From: CAYVAP01 sp964343195
GTDB lineage: Bacteria; Bacteroidota; Bacteroidia; J057
Length of the DNA stretch: 62,300 nucleotides
Direction: 5' to 3'
Assembly (NCBI GenBank): GCA_964343195.1
Contig: CAYFIR010000018.1
Span: forward strand, 1-62,300
In this document: positions 53,802-59,671 of the stretch, in pieces
Position numbering within the stretch: the stretch's first letter is position 1
Layout: each line of letters opens with the position of its first letter
Translations under genes and position numbers: made by a program
The notes under the pieces: generated by a model
The model's database searches: none
What the model saw: the letters and a program-made list of their open reading frames with translations, nothing else
What the model was told of the DNA's origin: nothing

Positions 53802-54270
53802 CTAAAAAGGTTGCTTCCTTGTCCACTGCCTCAAGTTGTGGGACGTTTTTTCTCCTTCAGGAGAATAGGAAATCCATGGTCCGACCTTCTTGCCACACCA
53901 ATAGGTAGCTATTTCCTTCAAACGGCCTTCGGGATAACGATGGATGACGATCCCATGTTTATCCGGTGAACAACCGCAGGGGTGGCCATCATATCCTTCC
54001 TCTGTCCCTTCTTCAATCACCGTCCAAAGTATTGATAACCTGGTATTTCCCCTCAGGAAAGTGCTTGAGTGTGTCTCCATTGGCCAATACCCGGACATTC
54101 CCGATCAGTTCTCCAGATTCATTGGTAAGTACCTACTCTTTCACTTTTGATTCTGAAACTGGCTTAGGTTCGTATTTCGTCGAAGTCATAAACTCCCAGA
54201 GAAAAGAGGTCGCCATGACGGCTACTATAACCGTTAGCGCCCGCCATCCCCATACATAGGTGATTTTCAT
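53802..54270 (-). pseudogene. Broken MORN/YwqK-like membrane protein gene
   Basis: From ATG 54270 the minus strand encodes a membrane anchor (MKITYVWGWRALTVIVAVMA and on) for 45 codons, then a TAG at 54133-54135. The same frame continues with ESGELIGNVRVLANGDTLKHF and VINTLDGD before a second stop near 54010. The sense then moves to another frame that reads IEEGTEEGYDGHPCG through IHRYPEGRLKEIATYWCGKKV and GPWISYSPEG, a MORN-like (YwqK-type) repeat, to 53802. One nonsense codon plus one frameshift indicate decay. The 98-codon open frame alone starts inside the second segment and is not a natural gene start. Confidence 0.65.
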
Positions 54271-54320
54271 ATTTTTTCTTAAATGACTTTGGCCTCATTC
54301 GATTTCCATAAGACCTGACG

Positions 54321-54350
54321 CACTTTTCCCTTTCTCCCCAACATTTGCGA
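54321..54350. repeat. 30-bp direct repeat, left copy, flanking the TA module
   Basis: An exact 30-bp match to 55017-55046 (begins CACTTTTCCC, ends CATTTGCGA). The 696-bp period contains the whole antitoxin-toxin pair. The copy ends 29 bp before the antitoxin ATG and carries an AACATTTG close to a -7 element, so it probably drives the pair. Confidence 0.8.
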
Positions 54351-54379
54351 TATTGAAAATCAGTCTATCAGAGTGCTAT

Positions 54380-54586
54380 ATGTCCAGCTTACAAATCGTC
54401 CTTAAATACCTGTCTGAACTAGATCCCCGCGAACTGAGCGTGGTCTTGAAAGAGGTCTTGGTTCGTAGGCGACGGACTGAGCGAGTACAATCAGTACTCG
54501 CCCGCTACAAAGGGCGTGGCAAAGGAGTTTGGACTGAGGATGCCCAACAGGAAGTTAACCGACTGAGAGATGGCGACCGATTCTGA
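54380..54586 (+). CDS. Antitoxin of a PIN-toxin pair
   Basis: A 68-residue protein. The ATG at 54380 is chosen over an in-frame TTG 27 bases upstream. The sequence is helical and basic (LKYLSELDPRELSVVLKEVLVRRRRTERVQ). It ends GKGVWTEDAQQEVNRLRDGDRF, a C-terminus of the kind that wraps around PIN-domain toxins. No canonical DNA-binding fold could be assigned by eye. It overlaps the toxin gene by 17 bp, typical of co-translated TA operons. Confidence 0.7.
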   Translation: MSSLQIVLKYLSELDPRELSVVLKEVLVRRRRTERVQSVLARYKGRGKGVWTEDAQQEVNRLRDGDRF

Positions 54587-54995
54587 GCAAAAGGTATTCA
54601 TTGATACGGCTCCTTTCATATACCTACTGGAGGGACATCCTACTTTTGCTTCGCAGGTTGAGCTCTTCTTTGCCCAGTACGAACACGCACTCTGGTACAC
54701 TTCCGTACTCACTTTCAACGAGTTTGCCATCAAGCCTTATGAGCAGCAAAAACTTCATCTGTTAGAAGATTTCAAGGTGCTGCTGGATGAGATACCAGTG
54801 CTAGTCGAAGTCATAGATTGGGACGTAGCTGATCTCGCTGCGAGAATGAGGTCTCAATATCCTAGCCTGCGGGCTTTTGATGCTTTACAAATTGCATCGG
54901 CGCTGACGTTGGATTGTGACGTCTTCTTCACCAATGACAAGTCCCTCAAGCGGATATCTGAGCTATCCGTAATTTTGGTGGAGGAAGTTGGCTAA
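54570..54995 (+). CDS. PIN-domain (VapC-like) toxin
   Basis: A 141-residue PIN-domain ribonuclease. The acidic site is complete: Asp12 in FIDTAPFIYLL, Glu51 in TFNEFA, Asp104 in AFDALQIASAL and Asp123 in FFTNDKSLK. Such toxins cleave specific tRNAs or rRNA loops and are held inactive by the cognate antitoxin. Its gene overlaps the antitoxin and the pair lies between perfect 30-bp repeats upstream of rimO. Confidence 0.88.
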   Translation: MATDSEQKVFIDTAPFIYLLEGHPTFASQVELFFAQYEHALWYTSVLTFNEFAIKPYEQQKLHLLEDFKVLLDEIPVLVEVIDWDVADLAARMRSQYPSLRAFDALQIASALTLDCDVFFTNDKSLKRISELSVILVEEVG

Positions 54996-55016
54996 AGAGC
55001 CAACGAGCCCCCACCA

Positions 55017-55046
55017 CACTTTTCCCTTTCTCCCCAACATTTGCGA
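55017..55046. repeat. 30-bp direct repeat, right copy, flanking the TA module
   Basis: Identical to 54321-54350. It lies 22 bp after the toxin stop and 124 bp before rimO. Its 3' end CATTTGCGA continues into CCTTTGCGG, so it may be the original rimO promoter segment. Confidence 0.8.
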
Positions 55047-55090
55047 CCTTTGCGGATTGAATAGAAGCGAGACTTAAGACCGCTGCGCTG

Positions 55091-55153
55091 TGAGAAGTCA
55101 GAAAAGAAATATTCTTTTCCATTCTGACCTCTGGCAGGCGAAGCCGATCTGAC
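55091..55153. repeat. Imperfect inverted repeat in the rimO leader
   Basis: GAAGTCAGAA (from 55094) pairs with TTCTGACCTC (to 55131) around AGAAATATTCTTTT, and GACTTCTGACC follows near 55151. It can form a long hairpin in the rimO 5' leader, 20 bp before the ATG. It belongs to the word-repeat class. Confidence 0.45.
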
Positions 55154-55170
55154 TTCTGACCTCTTCTTTT

Positions 55171-56499
55171 ATGCACGCAAACATCCTCAAACAACGCCGC
55201 AAGCTCGACCAGTCCAAGGTCAACGTCATCACCCTGGGGTGCTCCAAAAACCTGGTGGACTCTGAGCAGCTGCTCGCTCAGCTCGACCACAACGGCATGA
55301 GCGCCACCCACGAGGAGGAAGACTCCAACGCAGGGACGGTGGTGATCAACACCTGTGGCTTTATCGACAAGGCCAAGGAGGAGTCGGTCAACACCATCCT
55401 CGATTACGTGGGCCGCAAGGAAGAGGGGCTGGTCAACAAGGTCATCGTGACTGGTTGCCTGTCGCACCGTTACAAGGACGAGATGCAGGCCGAGATCCCC
55501 GAGGTGGACGCCTGGTTTGGCACCAATGAGCTCGACCAACTGGTCAAAACCCTGGGCGCCGACTACAAAAAAGAACTGCTCGGCGAACGCCGCACCACCA
55601 CTGACAGCCATTACGCCTACCTCAAGATCGCCGAGGGCTGCAACCGCCCCTGTAGCTTTTGTGCCATCCCGCTGATGCGGGGCAAGCACAACAGCCGCAG
55701 CATTGAGTTTTTGGTAGATGAGGCGAAGTTTCTGGTCAACAAAGGCGTCAAAGAAATCATGCTCATCGCCCAGGACCTGACCTACTATGGACTGGACCTT
55801 TATGGTGAGCGCCGCCTGGCAGACTTGCTCAAGCACCTGAGCGATGTGAAGGGACTGGAGTGGATTCGCCTGCACTATGCCTACCCCTCCGGCTTCCCGG
55901 TGGACATCCTGCCGGTGATCCGCGAGCGCGACAACATCTGCAACTACCTCGACATTCCCCTCCAACACATCAGTGATGGGGTGCTCAAGACCATGCGTCG
56001 CGGCACCAATCGTCAACGCACCGAGGAATTGCTCGACACCATACGGGCGGAAGTTCCGGGCATCGCCATCCGCAGCACCATGCTGGTGGGCCACCCTGGC
56101 GAGACCGAGGACGATCATCAGCAGCTATTGGAGTTTTTGCGGCAGCAGCGGCTGGATCGCGTCGGAGTCTTCACCTACTCGCATGAGGAGAACACCCACG
56201 CGGGCAATGCCTTCGAAGACCTGATCGACGAGGAGACCAAGCAGCGCCGCCACGACGAGGTGATGGAATTGCAGCAGGACATTTCCTTCGAGATCAACCG
56301 CAGCAAAGTTGGCCAAACCCTCAAGACCATCATCGACCGCCACGAAGGCGACTTCTACGTGGGCCGCACCGAGAGCGATTCTCCCGAGGTAGACAACGAG
56401 GTGATGATCTACACCGAGCAGGAGCTGAACATCGGCGAGTTTTACCCCGTCGAGATCACCGATGCGATGGAGTACGATTTGATTGGGCGGCTGGGATGA
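55171..56499 (+). CDS. rimO: Ribosomal protein S12 methylthiotransferase RimO
   Basis: A 442-residue radical-SAM enzyme that methylthiolates the conserved Asp of ribosomal protein S12. The UPF0004 domain supplies three cysteines for the auxiliary cluster (TLGCSKN, NTCGFID, TGCLSHR). The radical-SAM motif is EGCNRPCSFCAIP (C-x3-C-x2-C). A TRAM domain (KTIIDRHEGDFYVGRTESDSPEVDNEV) occupies the last 70 residues. SKNLVDSE identifies RimO rather than MiaB. GC content is visibly higher than in the preceding TA module. Confidence 0.96.
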   Translation: MHANILKQRRKLDQSKVNVITLGCSKNLVDSEQLLAQLDHNGMSATHEEEDSNAGTVVINTCGFIDKAKEESVNTILDYVGRKEEGLVNKVIVTGCLSHRYKDEMQAEIPEVDAWFGTNELDQLVKTLGADYKKELLGERRTTTDSHYAYLKIAEGCNRPCSFCAIPLMRGKHNSRSIEFLVDEAKFLVNKGVKEIMLIAQDLTYYGLDLYGERRLADLLKHLSDVKGLEWIRLHYAYPSGFPVDILPVIRERDNICNYLDIPLQHISDGVLKTMRRGTNRQRTEELLDTIRAEVPGIAIRSTMLVGHPGETEDDHQQLLEFLRQQRLDRVGVFTYSHEENTHAGNAFEDLIDEETKQRRHDEVMELQQDISFEINRSKVGQTLKTIIDRHEGDFYVGRTESDSPEVDNEVMIYTEQELNIGEFYPVEITDAMEYDLIGRLG

Positions 56500-56554
56500 T
56501 CGCCGTCCTGAAATTTTGTACCGAGGGCCTCAAAGATAGATTTCGCAATAGCCA

Positions 56555-56617
56555 AATCCGTAAATCTATATGAATTTGCAGATTCAAATCCGTAAATTCC
56601 TATAAAAATACAGATTT
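56555..56617. promoter_or_regulatory. Two tandem imperfect palindromes before an ATPase remnant
   Basis: AAATCCGTAAAT begins two units about 31 bp apart (from 56555 and 56586). Each is an imperfect inverted repeat whose right arm ends in CAGATT; in the second unit 11 of 13 positions pair. The ATG of the remnant at 56620 follows within 3 bp. Probably an operator or leader hairpin of the original ATPase gene. Confidence 0.5.
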
Positions 56618-56619
56618 GC

Positions 56620-56748
56620 ATGATTCCACGTACACTGGAGCAAAGCATTAAGCCCTGGCTAGGGAGAGGAAAAGCCGTTCTCTTAATCTGTCCAAGACAG
56701 GTGGGAAAGACCACTTTGGCCCGGAAAATCACAGATGGTTTTGAGTAG
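56620..56748 (+). pseudogene. N-terminal remnant of an AAA+ ATPase (P-loop part)
   Basis: A 42-codon frame, ATG 56620 to TAG 56746-56748: a short helix, then GKAVLLICPRQVGKTTLARK, a Walker A (PRQVGKTT) in the context typical of Bacteroidota AAA ATPases that end in DUF4143. Everything after the P-loop is missing. The kind of protein matches the C-terminal remnant at 34709-34981, but both pieces need not come from one gene. Confidence 0.65.
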
Positions 56749-56853
56749 GACAAGGAGAATAAAATGAGCCTAGCGGTCTAGGTGACGCTTTTTCGACGAA
56801 GTAATGTGCGAAAAGATCAAGCCATGATGGTCTAAGATTTTGTTCCGAAAGCA

Positions 56854-57837
56854 CTAAGCCTCCACGAGCGCCTGCGCGAATTTCTTCTTGTACGCCAGTG
56901 GACTCACCCCGACATACTTCTTGAACACCTCACGAAATGCTTTGGGATCGGTGTAGCCAACTCCGTACATGGCATCGGAAACCGTGTTGGAGGGTTGCTC
57001 CAGTACCTTTTTGGCTTGTTCGACGCGGACACGCTGTAGGTATTCCAGCACTGAATTTCCTGTGGCGGATTTGAAGCGTCGCTCCAGAGTGCGTCGATTG
57101 GTGGCGTGCTGATCGGCGAGATCCCCAATCGTCAACGTCTCGGCATAGTGCTGCTCGATTTGCTCCTGCACATTCAACACCAGTTCGTCGCCATGATCCT
57201 TCTGGCCATTGAAAATCATGAAAAGCGACTGATTGTGCTTGTCCACGTCGATCATGAAAGCCTTGGCAGTCATCAGGGCCAGTTCGCGGCCTCCATAGCG
57301 CTCGATCAGGTAGATGACGAGATTGGTAAAGGCGTAAGCTCCGCCGCTGGTGTAAATGCCATTTTGGGCGGAAACGATGTGCTGGGCCTGCACGATCACT
57401 TCCGGGAACATCTCCTGCAACTCGGCTGCATGGCCCCAATGGGTCGAGCAGGTTTTTCCGTTGAGGATGCCCGTTTCGGCCAGGAGAAATGCCCCAATGC
57501 AGAAAGCTGCGATTTCGGCTCCCTGCTTATGTTGCTGGACCACCCAATCGGTAACCTCACGGTTTATCTCGATGGCCTGACGCAGGTCACCATGCACTGC
57601 CGGGATGATGATGAGATCTGTCCTGGGGACATCAGAGATCGTTTTGGGCGGAGTAATGGTGTAGAAGCCTTCGGCATCACGGGCTGGACTCTCATGTCCG
57701 ACAAATTCGATTTCAAACAGACGCTGTCGGCTCTGTTGGAAAAAGACGTCATTGGCCCAGTTGAGGATTTGGAAGGCACCGCCAATATTTACGATGCTAT
57801 ACTGGCCCTTGGGAACGAGAATGGAGACATGTTTCAT
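56854..57837 (-). CDS. GlxA-family transcriptional regulator (DJ-1/PfpI + AraC)
   Basis: A 327-residue regulator. The N-terminal DJ-1/PfpI-like domain (about 1-195) has IIIPAVHGDLRQ and AEIAAFCIGAFLLAETGIL with the nucleophile-elbow-like Cys (FCIGAF), then CSTHW. The C-terminal AraC domain (about 215-320) has two helix-turn-helix motifs, IGDLADQHATNRRTLERRFK and VSDAMYGVGYTDPKAFREVFKKYVGVSPLAYKKKF. It likely senses a small molecule. The gene is divergent from the VOC gene cluster, so regulation of that cluster is a reasonable guess. Confidence 0.92.
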   Translation of the reverse strand: MKHVSILVPKGQYSIVNIGGAFQILNWANDVFFQQSRQRLFEIEFVGHESPARDAEGFYTITPPKTISDVPRTDLIIIPAVHGDLRQAIEINREVTDWVVQQHKQGAEIAAFCIGAFLLAETGILNGKTCSTHWGHAAELQEMFPEVIVQAQHIVSAQNGIYTSGGAYAFTNLVIYLIERYGGRELALMTAKAFMIDVDKHNQSLFMIFNGQKDHGDELVLNVQEQIEQHYAETLTIGDLADQHATNRRTLERRFKSATGNSVLEYLQRVRVEQAKKVLEQPSNTVSDAMYGVGYTDPKAFREVFKKYVGVSPLAYKKKFAQALVEA

Positions 57838-58083
57838 GAGGGGGAAAGAGATTCGTAAGTGGGAATTCGTGATTTGTAATCGAAGCGATGCGGAGATCGT
57901 TTTACGCAGAGGATGGGCCTATGGCGGGGAAGATTCGTAATAGTGGGGCTCCATAAAACTACCTTCTCCGGGTGTCGCAATCAACCCTTGAGATTGTCAA
58001 AATCACCCCGTAGGGTTGGCCCTGCTTTGAGCTAGATTTGTCTAAAAGGATTCAGGCCGATACCACCACCAATTACATTTACC

Positions 58084-58521
58084 ATGGCAAGTGTAAGCAC
58101 TTATCTCAACTTCCCTCGCAACACCGAGGAGGCGTTCAATTTTTACAAAACTGTCTTCCAGACCGAGTTTCAGGGAGAAATCATGCGCATGGGAGACGCT
58201 CCTCCTGCTCCGGGCCAACCTCCATTGGCTGAAGAGGACAAAAATCTCGTCATGCACATCATGCTGCCGATCCTCGATGGACACCAACTGATGGGAACTG
58301 ATGCACCAGAGTCGATGGGGTTCAAGCTGAACTTCGGCAACAACGTCCACATCAACCTGGAACCCGACACCCGCGCCGAGACCAAGCGACTATTCGAGGC
58401 ACTGTCTGATGGCGGTAAGGTAACCATGGAGCTTCAGGACATGTTCTGGGGGGATTACTTTGGCAGTTGTGTCGATAAGTATGGAGTCAACTGGATGGTT
58501 AACTGCGCTGAAAAACAATAG
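58084..58521 (+). CDS. VOC-fold (PhnB-like) protein
   Basis: A 145-residue vicinal-oxygen-chelate protein with paired beta-alpha-beta-beta-beta modules. The start STYLNFPRNTEEAFNFYKTVF is the PhnB/glyoxalase-like N-terminus. MHIMLPILDGHQLMGTD, HINLEPDTRAETKRLFEALSDGGKV and the closing FWGDYFGSCVDKYGVNWMVNC are the standard PhnB-type elements. Substrate unknown. First of three VOC genes in tandem. Confidence 0.88.
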   Translation: MASVSTYLNFPRNTEEAFNFYKTVFQTEFQGEIMRMGDAPPAPGQPPLAEEDKNLVMHIMLPILDGHQLMGTDAPESMGFKLNFGNNVHINLEPDTRAETKRLFEALSDGGKVTMELQDMFWGDYFGSCVDKYGVNWMVNCAEKQ

Positions 58522-58529
58522 ATATAAGG

Positions 58530-58583
58530 CGGAATGAGGAACGCGGTATAAGTTTGAATGAAGGTGCCCTATGCCTCATTCCG
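58530..58583. repeat. Inverted word repeat between VOC genes
   Basis: CGGAATGAGG (58530-58539) and CCTCATTCCG (58574-58583) are perfect 10-bp arms with a 34-bp spacer, in the 91-bp gap between VOC genes. Another member of the word-repeat class. Confidence 0.5.
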
Positions 58584-58612
58584 GTTCCTTGCACCCCAAT
58601 ACTCACTTATCA

Positions 58613-59059
58613 ATGAGCAAGATTCAAAAGATCACCCCTTACCTTTGGTACGACGATCAGGCTAAAGCAGCCGCTGAGTTTTACTGCTCCCTCTTCGAGC
58701 ATTCGCAGATCCTCTCTGCCGGCGAGATGATCGTCGAGTTTGAACTGGAGGGACTGAAATTCGTGGCGCTGAATGGCGGGCCGAAATTCAAATTCACCGA
58801 GGCGACCTCCTTCATGGTGCGTTGCGCAGATCAGCAGGAAGTAGATAGACTCTGGGCTGCCCTGACTACCGACGGCGGCCAGGAAAGCCAATGCGGATGG
58901 TGCAAGGACAAATTTGGCCTCTCGTGGCAGATCGTCCCTCAACGGTTCCTGGAGATGATGGAAACCGGAACTCCCGAGCAAACCCAGCGTGTCATGCAAG
59001 TGATGATGCCCATGAAAAAGATGATTGTGGCAGAGTTTGAAGAAGCTTTTAGCAGCTAG
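58613..59059 (+). CDS. VOC-fold (PhnB/3-demethylubiquinone methyltransferase-like) protein
   Basis: A 148-residue protein. The ATG at 58613 gives the familiar KITPYLWYDDQAKAAAEFYCSLF; an upstream in-frame ATG at 58571 overlaps the inverted repeat and is less likely. The core has KFVALNGGPKFKFTEATSFMVRCADQQEVDRLWAAL and CGWCKDKFGLSWQIVP. A conserved Cys of WCKDKFGLSWQ marks this subfamily. Function unknown. Confidence 0.88.
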   Translation: MSKIQKITPYLWYDDQAKAAAEFYCSLFEHSQILSAGEMIVEFELEGLKFVALNGGPKFKFTEATSFMVRCADQQEVDRLWAALTTDGGQESQCGWCKDKFGLSWQIVPQRFLEMMETGTPEQTQRVMQVMMPMKKMIVAEFEEAFSS

Positions 59060-59181
59060 AAAAGCGGAAAGGTGTATAGAGGTTTTAAAGGCAGGGAAAT
59101 TCACCCAACAGGCCATATTGCCTCCATTCACCATATTCCCCTTATATACCTTCATACCCCTCACCCCTAACACTTTACCCC

Positions 59182-59568
59182 ATGAATCCAGTTAACCACT
59201 TTGAGTTTCCCTACCACGATGCACGTCGGATATGTGCTTTTTACCAGTCGGTATTTGGTTGGCAAACGGAGCAGCTAGGCGCTGAGATGGACGATTACAT
59301 CCTTGCGACTACTGCCTTGGAAGATGTTACGCCCGGTACTCCGGCCGGAGCGATCAACGGAGGCTTTTTCCCGGTAAAGCCTGACTGGCCGGATCAACAC
59401 CCATCGGTCGTAATCGGCGTCAGCGATATCCAGGAGACCATGCGCCTTGTCAAGCAGCATGGCGGTGAGGTGCTAGGAGAGCCTCGCCTAATTCCCGGTT
59501 ACGGTCTGTACGTATCCTTTCGCGATACAGAAGGCAACCGCAACAGCATCATCCAACCTCAGATGTAA
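59182..59568 (+). CDS. VOC-fold (glyoxalase/bleomycin-resistance-like) protein
   Basis: A 128-residue single-domain VOC protein: VNHFEFPYHDARRICAFYQSVFGWQTEQL, with an N-terminal His as potential metal ligand, GAINGGFFP, SVVIGVSDIQETMRLVKQHGGEVL, and IPGYGLYVSFRDTEGNRNSIIQP with a Glu/Asp near the second ligand position. Third in the VOC run, 122 bp after the second. Confidence 0.87.
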   Translation: MNPVNHFEFPYHDARRICAFYQSVFGWQTEQLGAEMDDYILATTALEDVTPGTPAGAINGGFFPVKPDWPDQHPSVVIGVSDIQETMRLVKQHGGEVLGEPRLIPGYGLYVSFRDTEGNRNSIIQPQM

Positions 59569-59593
59569 GGCCGGACCCAATCCACCTCAAAAA

Positions 59594-59630
59594 ACAAGTC
59601 GCCTAAGTCATAAGACCCAGGCGACTCTTT
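59594..59630. terminator. Bidirectional terminator
   Basis: AGTCGCCT (59597-59604) and AGGCGACT (59619-59626) with CTTTT on the plus side and TTGTTTTTT on the minus side, between the convergent VOC and EF-G2 genes. Confidence 0.85.
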
Positions 59631-59671
59631 TGCTCATAAGAATAAAGAACGAGGATTATCAGCACATTCTG

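Noticed and set aside
54946..56118. 390-codon minus-strand ORF opposite rimO
   Set aside because: Antisense to conserved radical-SAM motifs; high GC in third positions keeps the frame open.
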